Source: Maribellus luteus
GTDB lineage: Bacteria; Bacteroidota; Bacteroidia; Bacteroidales; Prolixibacteraceae
Assembly (NCBI RefSeq): GCF_003576475.1
Contig: NZ_QWGR01000002.1
Coordinates: 1-64,000, forward strand
DNA: 64,000 bases
Reading direction: 5' to 3'
Each line of letters opens with the position of its first letter. The first letter of the stretch is position 1. The notes beneath the pieces are model-generated. The model saw only the letters and a program-made list of their open reading frames with translations. It was not told where the DNA came from and searched no databases. This document shows, in pieces, positions 1 through 9,050 of this stretch. Made by a program: the position numbers and the translations under genes.

Positions 1-218
1 CGCTTGAAGCTTTCATCATAAACTATAAATCCTGACATAAATTTACTTTTTGTGTAAACCTATTTTAGGACAAGACAAACCTCCCCTAAACGGCGAGGCT
101 TAAAGTCCCAATAGGGGATTTAGGGGTGAAAACCCTGGTGGCTACTTACAGATCGTAAGTTCAATCTAACACAAAAGAACTTTTTATACAGGCTCTTCTT
201 GTTTACAGTATTCAATAG

Positions 219-1097
219 TTATCCTTTTAAAGCTTCGGCACCCCCCACAATCTCCAGAATTTCGCCGGTAATGGCTGCCTGGCGGGCTTTGTTGTATTGC
301 AAGGTAAGATCGCCCAGCAGGGTAGTGGCGTTATCGGTGGCCTGGTGCATAGCCGTCATACGCGCACCGTGCTCGGCTGCGTGAGAATCCAGCAAAGCCT
401 TGTAGAATTGAATTTTCAGGGATCTGGGTATCAGTTCCTGAATAATGTATTCTTTCGAAGGCTCGTAAATAAAGTCGTAATTGGCTGAGTCGCCTGTTTC
501 TTCGGGCATTTCTACCGGAAGAAATTGCTCGGTTGCCTGTATCTGAACCGCGGCATTCCGGAATTGGTTGTAAACCAGTTCTACCCGGTCGTATTTCTTT
601 TCCTCAAAAGCTTTCATCACCTCTTCGGCAATCCTGGATACATTTTCGAATGTAAGTTCGTTGTAGAGGTCGTTCTCATCGGCCACCACACTGTAACCCC
701 GGTGCTTTAAGTTGCGCTGCCCGATTTTTCCGATACACATAAAATCGATTTTGCCCATATTCAGCTGGTTGAGGTAGCTGGAGTTGGCCAGTTCGATGGC
801 TTTTTTGGCAATATTGGTATTAAAACCACCGCACAATCCACGGTTGGAAGACACCAGAATGATCAGCACCTTTTCGGGGTGCCTGGGCTGGGTATAAACC
901 GAACCTTCCACGTTTTCGAGGCTGGCGCTCAGCGAGGTCAGAATCTCGTGCAGCTTTTCGGCGTAAGGCCTGATCTGCATAATGGCATCCTGCGCTTTCT
1001 TGAGCTTGGCCGCCGAAACCATTTTCATGGCACTTGTCACCTGCCGCGTGGTTTTTACCGATGCTATCCGGGTACGTATTTCTTTTAATCCAGCCAT
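219..1097 (-). CDS. atpG: F1Fo ATP synthase subunit gamma
   Basis: Central rotor shaft of the F1 sector, coupling rotation of the c-ring to catalysis in the alpha/beta hexamer at the cytoplasmic face of the membrane. The 292-residue protein has the family's N-terminal helix (KEIRTRIASVKTTRQVTSAM, residues 5-24), the SNRGLCGGFN segment near residue 84 and the C-terminal helix with MTAMHQATDNA, which inserts into the hexamer. Length is normal. ATG start at 1097. It is the last gene of atpB-E-F-H-A-G, 71 bases after atpA. In many bacteria atpD and atpC follow; here the strand continues into 218 bases of apparently non-coding DNA and the window ends, so beta and epsilon are not encoded next to it within view. 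Confidence 0.97.
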   Translation of the reverse strand: MAGLKEIRTRIASVKTTRQVTSAMKMVSAAKLKKAQDAIMQIRPYAEKLHEILTSLSASLENVEGSVYTQPRHPEKVLIILVSSNRGLCGGFNTNIAKKAIELANSSYLNQLNMGKIDFMCIGKIGQRNLKHRGYSVVADENDLYNELTFENVSRIAEEVMKAFEEKKYDRVELVYNQFRNAAVQIQATEQFLPVEMPEETGDSANYDFIYEPSKEYIIQELIPRSLKIQFYKALLDSHAAEHGARMTAMHQATDNATTLLGDLTLQYNKARQAAITGEILEIVGGAEALKG

Positions 1098-1168
1098 ATT
1101 GTATTGATTGAATGATTGATTTGGAGAAGGACTGAATTCAGCCCCTCAATCCCTCAATAAATCAGTCC

Positions 1169-2749
1169 TTATTGTTTGTATTTCTCTGCCGTTTCAGCTG
1201 CTACTTTCCGAATCACTTCTTCGATTTCAGCATTGATGTTACCGGCTTTTAATTCATCCAGCGTTGCCCGGTGCGACATTTCCATGGCGTCCAGGAAATC
1301 AACTTCAAAAGCTTTTACTTTTTCCACCGGAACCTGGCGAAGCAATTCTTTTGTTCCGCAGTAGATAATCGCTACCTGGTGTTCGATCTTCATCGGCGAA
1401 TACTGTCCCTGTTTCAGGATTTCCACGTTCTTGCGTCCTTTGTCGAGCACGCGTTTGGTGGCAGCATCGAGGTCGGAACCAAACTTCGAAAAGGCTTCGA
1501 GTTCGCGGAACTGAGCCTGGTCAAGTTTCAGCGTACCTGCAATTTTCTTCATGGCTTTGATCTGTGCATTACCTCCCACACGAGATACCGAGATACCTAC
1601 GTTAATCGCGGGGCGGATACCCGAGTTAAACAGGTTCGATTCCAGGAAGATCTGTCCGTCGGTGATCGAAATAACGTTGGTCGGGATATACGCCGAAACG
1701 TCACCGGCCTGTGTTTCGATAATCGGAAGGGCAGTAAGCGAACCGCCTCCTTTTACTTTGTCTTTCAAACAATCGGGCAGGTCGTTCATGTTTTTCGCAA
1801 TATCATCCGATTCGATGATTTTTGCGGCACGCTCCAAAAGACGGGAGTGCAGGTAAAATACATCACCCGGATAGGCTTCGCGGCCCGGAGGACGACGAAG
1901 CAGCAAGGATACTTCGCGGTACGAAACGGCCTGTTTTGAAAGGTCGTCGTAAATGATCAATGCATCGCGGCCGGTATCGCGGAAATATTCACCAATGGCA
2001 GCCCCGGCATAAGGTGCATAAAACTGCAAAGCGGCCGGATCGGCAGCTGTAGCAGCAACAATTACGGTGTAATCCATGGCGCCGGCTTTGGTCAAGGTAG
2101 CTGCAATGTTGGCAACCGTTGAGCCTTTTTGCCCGATGGCCACATAGATACAGTAAACCGGCTTGCCTTTTTCAAAATTCTCGCGTTGGTTGATGATGGT
2201 GTCGATGGCCACAGCGGTTTTACCGGTTTGGCGGTCGCCAATGATCAACTCACGCTGGCCACGTCCGATCGGGATCATGGCGTCGATGGCTTTCAGTCCT
2301 GTCTGAAGTGGTTGTTTTACCGGCTGGCGGTAAATAACCCCCGGCGCTTTGCGTTCGAGCGGCATTTCAAAAAGTTCGCCCTGAATGGCTCCCTTGCCGT
2401 CGATGGCTTCGCCGATGGTATTGATAACGCGGCCCAGCAAATTTTCGCCTACCTGGATGGATGCAATGCGGCGCAAACGTTTTACGGTGTCGCCTTCCTT
2501 GATTAGTTCGGTAGGCCCCAAAAGAACGGCTCCCACGTTGTCTTCTTCAAGGTTGAGGATGATCCCTTTCACACCACTGTCAAATTCGATCATCTCATTC
2601 GCTTCTACATTCGACAAACCATAAATACGGGCAATTCCATCGCTTACCTGTAAAACGGTGCCCACTTCTTCCAATTCGGCAGCCGATTTAAATCCTTCTA
2701 ATTGTTGCTTTAGAATTTCAGATACTTCAGCAGGTTTTATATTCGCCAT
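1169..2749 (-). CDS. atpA: F1Fo ATP synthase subunit alpha
   Basis: Non-catalytic nucleotide-binding subunit of the F1 hexamer. The 526-residue protein has the usual three domains: N-terminal beta-barrel (about 25-95), nucleotide-binding domain with Walker A GDRQTGKT at 171-178 and the Walker B region [10 protein letters not shown], and a C-terminal helical bundle. The alpha signature [14 protein letters not shown] is present. ATG start at 2749. It lies 32 bases after atpH and is clearly co-transcribed with it. Nothing departs from the family. Confidence 0.98.
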   Translation of the reverse strand: MANIKPAEVSEILKQQLEGFKSAAELEEVGTVLQVSDGIARIYGLSNVEANEMIEFDSGVKGIILNLEEDNVGAVLLGPTELIKEGDTVKRLRRIASIQVGENLLGRVINTIGEAIDGKGAIQGELFEMPLERKAPGVIYRQPVKQPLQTGLKAIDAMIPIGRGQRELIIGDRQTGKTAVAIDTIINQRENFEKGKPVYCIYVAIGQKGSTVANIAATLTKAGAMDYTVIVAATAADPAALQFYAPYAGAAIGEYFRDTGRDALIIYDDLSKQAVSYREVSLLLRRPPGREAYPGDVFYLHSRLLERAAKIIESDDIAKNMNDLPDCLKDKVKGGGSLTALPIIETQAGDVSAYIPTNVISITDGQIFLESNLFNSGIRPAINVGISVSRVGGNAQIKAMKKIAGTLKLDQAQFRELEAFSKFGSDLDAATKRVLDKGRKNVEILKQGQYSPMKIEHQVAIIYCGTKELLRQVPVEKVKAFEVDFLDAMEMSHRATLDELKAGNINAEIEEVIRKVAAETAEKYKQ

Positions 2750-2781
2750 GTTCTATCTTGTTTTTCTTTGTTGACTACGTT

Positions 2782-3327
2782 TTATAATTCAGTTTCCAAA
2801 AGGTTTTGCTTGATCTTCCGGAGTTGTGAAGCTACGCTGGCATCGTACTGTTTGTCGTCGAGGCGCAAAACCAGGCCTCCCAGTATTTCCGGATTTACCT
2901 GTGTGCTCAGCTCAATGGTGGCATTCAACTCTTTTTCGAGCAATTCCTGTATTTTTTGAAGGGTGGCCGCATTTACTTCCGAAGCGGTAGTAAGCACTGC
3001 CGACCGTATGTTCTGATCTTTTTTGGATAGATCGAGAAAATTTCTGCAGATACCGGGAATAAAAACTTCGCGTTTATTTTCCACAATCAGCAGCAGGAAA
3101 TTCAGGGTTAAGGGATTGACCTTGCCTTCAAAAATCTGTTTGATCAGTGCTGCTTTTTTGGAAGTCTTTACAACCGGACTTTCCAGCAACAGCACAAAAT
3201 CAGGTACCGAACGGCACACCTCCAAAACCGAAAGAATATCAGCCTTGAGCGTATCAAGCAGCTTTTTTTCTTTGGCCGTGGAAAAGAATGCCTTGGCGTA
3301 ACGAACGTTTATTGCACTTTGATCCAT
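2782..3327 (-). CDS. atpH: F1Fo ATP synthase subunit delta
   Basis: Peripheral-stalk subunit linking the top of F1 (alpha N-termini) to the b dimer. The 181-residue protein has the OSCP/delta layout: an N-terminal helical domain (about 5-105, starting INVRYAKAFFSTAKE) and a C-terminal alpha/beta domain with the signature PEILGGLVLRLDDKQYDASV near residue 145. ATG at 3327, 4 bases after the atpF stop, which implies translational coupling. Sequence is divergent, as is normal for delta; identity rests on signature, length and operon position. Confidence 0.95.
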   Translation of the reverse strand: MDQSAINVRYAKAFFSTAKEKKLLDTLKADILSVLEVCRSVPDFVLLLESPVVKTSKKAALIKQIFEGKVNPLTLNFLLLIVENKREVFIPGICRNFLDLSKKDQNIRSAVLTTASEVNAATLQKIQELLEKELNATIELSTQVNPEILGGLVLRLDDKQYDASVASQLRKIKQNLLETEL

Positions 3328-3331
3328 AACC

Positions 3332-3826
3332 TTAATTCAGCTTGATATCGTCGATAAGACCATCTACCATTTTTTCCTGTTCTCCTTTTTCGGCCAGTTC
3401 TTTACGGATCACTTTTTCTGCGATCATCACCGAAAGTTCGGCTACCTGCTTTTTGATGGTATTGATGGCAGCCGTTTTTTCAGCATCGATTTGCTGACGG
3501 GCTTCGTCGATGGTTTTTTGTGCTTCCTGGGCGGCTTTTTCTTTCGCCTCCGCCACAATTTTATCTTTTAACTCTTTGGCCTCTTTTAGAATGGCATCTT
3601 TTTCGCGACGGGCTTCGGCAATAATCTTTTCGTTGTCAGCTTTTAATCCTGCTACTTCTTTTTTGGCTTCTTCGGCCGAGTTCAGGGCATTGGCAATCGA
3701 TTGTTCACGTTCTTTTAAGGCGTTCAGAATCGGTTTCCAGGCGAACTTTTTCAGGAGAAAAAGTACAATCGCGAAGATGATGATCATCCAGATAATAGTA
3801 CCCGGATTCGGCATTACTAATCCCAT
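3332..3826 (-). CDS. atpF: F1Fo ATP synthase subunit b
   Basis: Membrane-anchored stator subunit. The 164-residue protein has one N-terminal transmembrane helix (about 9-27, [19 protein letters not shown]), followed by a long charged coiled-coil rich in Lys, Glu and Ala (about 35-140), as in bacterial b subunits, and a C-terminal helix that contacts delta. ATG start at 3826. It is preceded by a 223-base gap from atpE that holds two hairpins, much longer than the other gaps in the operon. Confidence 0.96.
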   Translation of the reverse strand: MGLVMPNPGTIIWMIIIFAIVLFLLKKFAWKPILNALKEREQSIANALNSAEEAKKEVAGLKADNEKIIAEARREKDAILKEAKELKDKIVAEAKEKAAQEAQKTIDEARQQIDAEKTAAINTIKKQVAELSVMIAEKVIRKELAEKGEQEKMVDGLIDDIKLN

Positions 3827-3891
3827 AGTTTCTTCTTTTTAAGAGTCTCTATTCTACTTCGTGTGTTGTTGCCCGAAAGTTTACTCACCCT

Positions 3892-3911
3892 GATTCGTCT
3901 GCCGACGAATC
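3892..3911. other. Perfect hairpin between atpE and atpF
   Basis: An 8-bp perfect inverted repeat (gattcgtc / gacgaatc) closes a four-base loop. It lies in the 223-base untranslated spacer between atpE and atpF. There is no T-run after it on the minus strand, so it does not look like an intrinsic terminator. An mRNA-stability or processing element is possible. Confidence 0.5.
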
Positions 3912-4008
3912 TTCGCTCACTTTGAAAGAGCGGGATTGAGGGAGCGTTATCTCAGTCAAACAACCACTTTTATGCTTTAATACAACTTACTCGTTCATTG
4001 TGGCAACA

Positions 4009-4034
4009 GCATCCCGGGCAATCCCCGGGATGGC
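4009..4034. other. GC-rich hairpin just downstream of atpE
   Basis: A 9-bp perfect stem (catcccggg / cccgggatg) with a short loop begins about 20 bases after the atpE stop; a bulge and a further CAG/CTG pairing extend it. No T-run follows on the minus strand. Because the c subunit is needed in many copies per enzyme, a stem here could protect the upstream atpB-atpE part of the transcript; that role is inference. Confidence 0.5.
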
Positions 4035-4049
4035 TGCCAAAGTTTTTTG

Positions 4050-4319
<270 letters not shown>

Positions 4320-4337
4320 TTACTTTAAGTATTAATA

Positions 4338-5468
4338 TTAATGATGATCTGAAGTCGCCATTCCGAAATAGAGTGCCGACAACAGCGTAAAAACATAAGC
4401 TTGTATAAACGATACCAACACATCGAGCAAAAGGATAAACACCGAGAAAACGATGGATACCGGGCTTGCTCCCAAGCCAACTGCGGGGCCAAACAAACTG
4501 CCGAAAACAAAAATCAGGCTGATGAACACCATTACAATGAGGTGACCGGCCATCATGTTGGCAAAGAGTCGCACCATCAGTACAAACGGCTTGGTAATAA
4601 CGCCTGAAAGTTCAACAATCGGCATCAATGGTATCGGGAATTTTAACCACCACGGAACATCGGGATTGTAAATTTCTTTCCAGTAATGTTTGTTTCCGTT
4701 GATGGTGGTAACAAAAAAGGTAAACAAGGCCAAAACCATGGTTACACTTATATTTCCGGTTACGTTGGCTCCAAATGGTACAATGGGGATAAGCCCCATA
4801 AAGTTGTTGATCAGAATAAAGAAAAACAAGGTTAACAGGAAGGGCATGAACTTTTCGTATTTGTGTTCCCCGATGGCGGGTTTTGCCACTTCGTCGCGAA
4901 TAAAAAGAATGATCGGCTCCAGCAGGTTCTGCACTCCGCGGGGTGCTCTGCCTTTGTTTCTTTTGGCCGAGCGGGCCATCGAAAACAATAACCAGAACAG
5001 GATAACCACCGAAGCCAAAACACCGGCAATGGCTTTGGTTATGGATACATCAATCGGTTTCCCGATTTCGTGGCCGTTGGCATCCAGTTCAACAATTTTG
5101 CCTTTGAATTCTTCGCTTTGCGAAATTTTAAAGCCTTTGTAGGCGTCGTGCCCGTGATGAAATTTCGAAGACATAAACACATGAAATGCTTTTCCATCGT
5201 GCAATTCCGGGTGTTTGCTGTAAAGAATAATGGGCAAGGGAATGCTGATATGGGTCTCGCCCCATGAAGTGATGTGCCAGTCGTAAGAGTCAGAAACGTG
5301 GTCGATCACGAAATCGCCGGCACTAAAAGCTTCCTGGTGCGAAGTGGCAGCATGACTTTCCGATGCCTGGGCATGTTCTTCCTCGTTGGTGTGTTGTGCA
5401 AATAAAGCACTAAAACTGAATAACAAAAATGCCACAGTTATGACGTAACTTTTGGAAAGTTTAAGCAT
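4338..5468 (-). CDS. atpB: F1Fo ATP synthase subunit a, with long extracytoplasmic N-terminal extension
   Basis: Stator channel subunit providing the two proton half-channels. The 376-residue protein is longer than enterobacterial subunit a (about 270). Residues 1-24 are a signal peptide ending SALFAQ. About 120 polar residues rich in His and Glu (HTNEEEHAQASESHAATSH) follow before the first core membrane helix near 147-165. The essential arginine is R300 in LMVRLFANMMAGH, and the C-terminal helix has SFIQAYVFTLLSALYF. Such an extension is common in Bacteroidota. ATG at 5468; first gene of atpBEFHAG. Confidence 0.97.
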   Translation of the reverse strand: MLKLSKSYVITVAFLLFSFSALFAQHTNEEEHAQASESHAATSHQEAFSAGDFVIDHVSDSYDWHITSWGETHISIPLPIILYSKHPELHDGKAFHVFMSSKFHHGHDAYKGFKISQSEEFKGKIVELDANGHEIGKPIDVSITKAIAGVLASVVILFWLLFSMARSAKRNKGRAPRGVQNLLEPIILFIRDEVAKPAIGEHKYEKFMPFLLTLFFFILINNFMGLIPIVPFGANVTGNISVTMVLALFTFFVTTINGNKHYWKEIYNPDVPWWLKFPIPLMPIVELSGVITKPFVLMVRLFANMMAGHLIVMVFISLIFVFGSLFGPAVGLGASPVSIVFSVFILLLDVLVSFIQAYVFTLLSALYFGMATSDHH

Positions 5469-5585
5469 GGTTTATTCAATTATCTTCTTTATTCAATCTG
5501 TTTATCGACACAGAAACAAACCAACAGACAAGGGATTTGTTCTATGTAACAACAAAATTTTTTGAGCGATTTAAATGTTCGTCTA

Positions 5586-5593
5586 CAAATTTA
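5586..5593 (-). promoter_or_regulatory. Candidate -7 promoter element for the atpBEFHAG operon
   Basis: Minus-strand TAAATTTG matches the Bacteroidota -7 consensus TAnnTTTG at every fixed position. It lies about 120 bases before the atpB start, inside the 240-base gap after the AtpI-like gene. No good TTG -33 element is seen at the expected spacing, so support comes from the -7 box and the position only. Confidence 0.35.
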
Positions 5594-5708
5594 ACAGAAA
5601 ATTCTGACCATGGGTCGAAATTCCTGAATTTCAAAAAAGAATTAATAATGTTTAAGAACCTTTTTATGAGAGGGATTGCTTGAAGGGAGTTGTTGGCTTA
5701 AGGCAAAA

Positions 5709-6086
5709 TTATTTTCGGGTTAAGCGGTTTATTTTGGAGACTTCTTTTACTTCAAAAAATGAATAAACCAGGTATAAAAACATCAGACCCACTACAAACT
5801 GAATGGCATTTTCGCGATCGAGTGCGATGTAAATGACGGCTAAAACGGAATAGGTCATTAACTTAAAAAAGGTGATAAGCATGTTGCTGCGCGCAAACTT
5901 CCCGATGTCTTTTTTTGCGATTTTAAGTTGGTAGGCGTGAATGGCAAGTGTTACCACAAAAAAGAACCCAAGCAGAAAAGGGAAGACCGGAAGGTAATAT
6001 TCGGGCAAGAACAAAGAAAAAACCAGCCAGCCGATCAGGGCAATGGCGAGGGTCAATGCGGTAAGTTTGGTTATAAAACTTTTCAT
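5709..6086 (-). CDS. AtpI-like membrane protein
   Basis: A 125-residue, four-helix membrane protein (hydrophobic stretches about 7-28, 33-50, 67-85 and 90-108), with a basic C-terminus. It sits immediately upstream of atpB, as AtpI does, but the sequence is too divergent for a firm name. AtpI proteins are non-stoichiometric helpers in Fo or c-ring assembly. The start taken is the ATG at 6086; an in-frame TTG seven codons earlier is less likely. It lies 27 bases after the AtpZ-like gene. Confidence 0.7.
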   Translation of the reverse strand: MKSFITKLTALTLAIALIGWLVFSLFLPEYYLPVFPFLLGFFFVVTLAIHAYQLKIAKKDIGKFARSNMLITFFKLMTYSVLAVIYIALDRENAIQFVVGLMFLYLVYSFFEVKEVSKINRLTRK

Positions 6087-6113
6087 GTTTTTAGCTACAG
6101 GCTTCAAGCCTTT

Positions 6114-6341
6114 TTATTTCTTTTTCAATAGATTCCGTGTTCCGTAAACGATGGCAACAATTACCGAGAAAATGGCCAGAACGAGTGTAAATCCTTTGAA
6201 TTCGTTTTCCATCCACTGGTCGATTTTATAACCCAAAAAGGTAAATCCTCCGATGATGGCCATCATTTCGAAACCAAGACTGGAGTAGCGGACAAAATTG
6301 TCAAATTTGTTCTTTGAGTTATTTGGCTGCTTCGGGCTCAT
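6114..6341 (-). CDS. atpZ: AtpZ/AtpI-family small membrane protein
   Basis: A 75-residue protein with two transmembrane helices (about 19-37 and 44-66), including the family pattern GFEMMAIIGGFTFLGYKID and a basic end (RNLLKKK). AtpZ/AtpI-type proteins accompany Fo genes and have been linked to Fo assembly and magnesium uptake. The ATG at 6341 is chosen; it overlaps the end of the bactofilin gene by 23 bases, suggesting translational coupling. A longer upstream reading frame exists but would be embedded in bactofilin. Confidence 0.82.
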   Translation of the reverse strand: MSPKQPNNSKNKFDNFVRYSSLGFEMMAIIGGFTFLGYKIDQWMENEFKGFTLVLAIFSVIVAIVYGTRNLLKKK

Positions 6342-6708
6342 ATGCCGGTTTTGCAGTTCCCATGCTACACGTGCCGGTGAAAACAGCGCCCGGTTCAACC
6401 GATAGTTTTCCGGCGCTGATGTCGCCTTCAATTTTTGCCGAAGACTTCATGTTCAGCAATTCTTTGGCAATAACTTTTCCTTTGATAAAACCGGATACTT
6501 CGATGTTGTTTGCCTGAACCTGGCCTTCTATTTTGCCGTGCTCGCCAATTACCACTTTGCCTTTTGCCGCCAGGTTGCCAACCATTTCTCCATCAATGCG
6601 AATGTCGCCATTGGAAATAATATCGCCTTTTATTTTTGTTCCATCACTCAGGATGTTAATGAGTTGCGATGTGTCTTCTCCGTTAAATCGTGTAGTTTGT
6701 TTTGCCAT
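6319..6708 (-). CDS. Bactofilin family cytoskeletal protein
   Basis: A 129-residue protein whose core (about 20-115) is a right-handed beta-helix of short repeats of the form GDI..NGDIRIDGEMVGNL..KGKVVIGEHGKIEGQV. Bactofilins self-assemble into nucleotide-independent filaments with roles in cell shape, stalk formation or local scaffolding. The ATG at 6708 is chosen because the frame extending to 6789 adds an unrelated N-terminus and would cover the promoter candidate. It heads the unit that runs into the AtpZ/AtpI-like genes. Its link to ATP synthase is positional only. Confidence 0.9.
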   Translation of the reverse strand: MAKQTTRFNGEDTSQLINILSDGTKIKGDIISNGDIRIDGEMVGNLAAKGKVVIGEHGKIEGQVQANNIEVSGFIKGKVIAKELLNMKSSAKIEGDISAGKLSVEPGAVFTGTCSMGTAKPAYEPEAAK

Positions 6709-6740
6709 GCCGTTCGTGTAACTGTTTTGTTCTGATTTTC

Positions 6741-6769
6741 CCAAAATAAATGCGCGTTTGAAGATACAA
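6741..6769 (-). promoter_or_regulatory. Candidate promoter of bactofilin-atpZ-atpI unit
   Basis: On the minus strand TTG (6767-6769), an 18-base spacer and TATTTTGG (6741-6748) approximate the Bacteroidota promoter (TTG, about 19, TAnnTTTG; one mismatch in the -7 box). It lies 33 bases upstream of the bactofilin ATG. Confidence 0.4.
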
Positions 6770-6881
6770 TAAAATAAAGCTTGTACCAATAAATAAAACG
6801 CATGAAAAACGGAACAAACTGAAATTACAAACCAGCTTCAAAAATGTTTAAATGCGGAGGAGAGAAACTGCGATCCTCGGG

Positions 6882-7880
6882 TTATTGGGGATCGTAAGCC
6901 CATTTCAGGTAGCAACTGCCCCAGGTAAAACCGGCGCCAAAAGCTGCCAGTACCACGTTGTCGCCTTTTTTGAGTTGTTTTTCGTAATCAAAAAGACACA
7001 GGGGAATGGTCGCTGCCGTGGTGTTCCCGTAATGCTGAATGTTGATCATCACCTTGTCTTTGGCGATTTTCATCCGCCTGGCCGTGGCTTCAATAATGCG
7101 CATGTTGGCCTGGTGCGGAACCAGCCAGGCAATATCTTGTGCCGTGAGATTGTTTTTCTCCATGATTTCAGCAGCCACATCAGCCATGCTCGAGACAGCC
7201 GCTTTAAAAACCGCTTGTCCTTCCTGGTACAGGTAGTGCTCTTTGTTTTGAACGGTTTCAACAGAAGCGGGTTTTAACGAACCTCCGGCTTTTATGTGTA
7301 AATGGTAGCGCCCCAGTCCGTCAACGCGGTTGATGTAGTCGACAACACCCAGGTCTTCGGTGGTGGGTTCAATCAGAACAGCTGCTGCGCCATCGCCAAA
7401 AAGCGGACAGGTAGTGCGATCCTCGTAGTTGATGATGGACGACATTTTTTCGGCTGCCACAATCACCACTTTTTTGTAGCGCCCTGATTCGATGAACTGG
7501 GTTGCTGTAGACAAGGCAAAAATAAAGCCCGAACAGGCGGCGTTCAGGTCGAAACTCCAGGCGTTGTGAATGTCGGCTTTGTGGGCAATTATATTGGCAG
7601 TTGCCGGAAGAACCATGTCGGGAGTAATGGTGGCACAAATAAGCATGTCCACCTCATCGGGACTGGTGCCGGTTTTTTTGAGCAAATCCTGAACAGCTCT
7701 TGTTCCCAGGTCGCTGGTGCCCTTTCCTTCTTCTTTGAGAATACGTCTTTCCTTGATCCCGATTCTCTGCATGATCCACTCGTCAGTGGTGTCCACCATC
7801 TTACTGAGTTCGTCATTTGTCAACCTGTATTCAGGTAAATAGGCTCCCACACCCGTAATTGCTGCTCTAACTCTAGCCAT
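6882..7880 (-). CDS. fabH: 3-oxoacyl-[acyl-carrier-protein] synthase III
   Basis: Condenses acetyl- or branched acyl-CoA with malonyl-ACP to start type II fatty-acid synthesis in the cytoplasm. The 332-residue thiolase-fold protein has the full catalytic triad: Cys116 (NAACSGF), His256 (VPHQANMRI) and Asn286 (HYGNTTAAT). Length and ATG start at 7880 are standard. It follows yceD-rpmF, the common neighbourhood, but the usual plsX is absent and a strong terminator separates it from rpmF, so it is probably transcribed from its own promoter. Confidence 0.97.
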   Translation of the reverse strand: MARVRAAITGVGAYLPEYRLTNDELSKMVDTTDEWIMQRIGIKERRILKEEGKGTSDLGTRAVQDLLKKTGTSPDEVDMLICATITPDMVLPATANIIAHKADIHNAWSFDLNAACSGFIFALSTATQFIESGRYKKVVIVAAEKMSSIINYEDRTTCPLFGDGAAAVLIEPTTEDLGVVDYINRVDGLGRYHLHIKAGGSLKPASVETVQNKEHYLYQEGQAVFKAAVSSMADVAAEIMEKNNLTAQDIAWLVPHQANMRIIEATARRMKIAKDKVMINIQHYGNTTAATIPLCLFDYEKQLKKGDNVVLAAFGAGFTWGSCYLKWAYDPQ

Positions 7881-8063
7881 CTTTTACTAAATCTAATTTT
7901 TTCTTGTTTTGCGTTTCTGAAAATCGGGGATGAATATAGGAGCAAAAGAAAATTCCAACAAAGAATTGCGTTTGTATGTGTACTTCCAGCCCGGTTTTTT
8001 TGACATGAAGGGCGAACAATTCATAAGCATGTTCGAAAAGTCTGTATTTGGGAATTAGGGGTA

Positions 8064-8100
8064 CAAAAAAATTCCATCCCCGAAACGACGGAGATGGAAT
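8064..8100 (-). terminator. Intrinsic terminator after rpmF
   Basis: On the minus strand an 8-bp stem (attccatc / gatggaat), further extended by ccg/cgg pairing inside, is followed by seven T residues. It lies about 45 bases after the rpmF stop and ends the yceD-rpmF transcript before fabH. Confidence 0.8.
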
Positions 8101-8145
8101 CCCTTCACTATAAGATCAAATGGCTTATTGAGCCATGCGTTTGTC

Positions 8146-8331
8146 TTATACAGCTATTTCTTTTTCAATAACCTGTTTTCCTCTGTAGTAACCACATTCC
8201 GGGCAAACGGTGTGATATTTTACGGTAGTTCCGCAGTTTGAACAAGTAGCCAGAGTAGGAGCAACAGCTTTGTAGTGAGTACGTCTTTTGTCCCTTCTCG
8301 CTTTGGATGTTTTATGCTTTGGATGTGCCAT
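8146..8331 (-). CDS. rpmF: 50S ribosomal protein L32
   Basis: Small zinc-ribbon protein of the large ribosomal subunit. All 61 residues fit the family: basic N-terminus MAHPKHKTSKARRDKRRTHY, then Cys30-x2-Cys33 and Cys43-x2-Cys46 forming the zinc site. This is the zinc-containing form, not the Cys-less paralogue used under zinc starvation. ATG at 8331, 12 bases after the DUF177 gene, with which it forms the conserved yceD-rpmF pair. Confidence 0.98.
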   Translation of the reverse strand: MAHPKHKTSKARRDKRRTHYKAVAPTLATCSNCGTTVKYHTVCPECGYYRGKQVIEKEIAV

Positions 8332-8343
8332 TTTTATAAGTTT

Positions 8344-8898
8344 TTAATTGTTATTTTTCAAATTTCTTAATGCTGCCCAACGGGGATCTATCTCTTTTTC
8401 ATCCTGTTCTTCCTCCGTTTCGTGCAGTAAATATGTTTTTAATTTTTTGAGCATCTCCGGATCACAACTGTTTTCTCCTCCGTCAGCTGACGGATTCGGA
8501 TGAACATGTTTCATCGGAATGCTCAATACTATGTATTCATACATTACCTGAGTAAGGTTGATTACGTGCTCTTCGGGCAAAACCCAAATCACATTGTCGC
8601 CTTCATCAAACTCATTTTCTTCGCCAAATTTAACAAAGATATCGGTAGCGAGTTCAATGTCTTGCTGGTAAGGCTCCAGACATCGGTCGCAGATAAGTTC
8701 TACCCAACCCGAGAAATCGAAATTCAATTTTAAAAAAGAACTTCTTTTTTCCAGTTGAACCTTGATCTGAACCTCGCCGGTTTCAACCAACCCTTCGTCA
8801 AAATGCTCAAAGAACCTTCTGTCGGCTTCAAATTCGTAATCGTGAAGGCCTTCTTTAAGACCTTTAAACTCAATATTATATTTTGTTTTCCAGCCCAC
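8344..8898 (-). CDS. YceD/DUF177 family protein (large-subunit rRNA accumulation factor)
   Basis: 184 residues with the family's hallmark zinc-type cysteines Cys70-x2-Cys73 (CDRCLEPY), the later SIPMKHVH segment and Cys145. In bacteria and plastids DUF177 proteins are needed for normal 23S rRNA accumulation and are nearly always encoded before rpmF, as here. The start is a GTG at 8898: no in-frame ATG lies between it and the promoter element at 8918-8925, which fixes a very short leader. Confidence 0.9.
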   Translation of the reverse strand: MGWKTKYNIEFKGLKEGLHDYEFEADRRFFEHFDEGLVETGEVQIKVQLEKRSSFLKLNFDFSGWVELICDRCLEPYQQDIELATDIFVKFGEENEFDEGDNVIWVLPEEHVINLTQVMYEYIVLSIPMKHVHPNPSADGGENSCDPEMLKKLKTYLLHETEEEQDEKEIDPRWAALRNLKNNN

Positions 8899-8917
8899 GA
8901 TCCCAAAAAAGTGGATG

Positions 8918-8947
8918 CAAAAGTATAAATTTTTTATTAACAGCTAA
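8918..8947 (-). promoter_or_regulatory. Promoter of yceD-rpmF
   Basis: Minus-strand TACTTTTG (8918-8925) matches the Bacteroidota -7 consensus exactly; TTA at 8945-8947, 19 bases upstream, matches two of three positions of the -33 TTG. It lies 19 bases before the GTG start of the DUF177 gene. Confidence 0.55.
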
Positions 8948-9050
8948 AGAAAACATTGAAATATTTTAAAAATCAATCTAATAGCAAGGAAGAGGAATTA
9001 TTATTGTTTGAACGAAGTTTAAAAGTAGTCTCGGTTAATTAGAGGGACTC

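Noticed and set aside
83-126. Possible hairpin cccctaaa / tttagggg downstream of atpG
   Set aside because: Loop of 28 bases and no T-run on the minus strand; too weak to call a terminator.
1271-1939. 222-codon open frame opposite atpA
   Set aside because: Lies wholly antisense to atpA, whose coding is certain; long antisense frames are common over conserved genes.
5620-5640. Short stem gaaattc / gaatttc upstream of atpB
   Set aside because: On the minus strand the T-run precedes rather than follows the stem, so it is not a terminator; likely chance in A+T-rich DNA.
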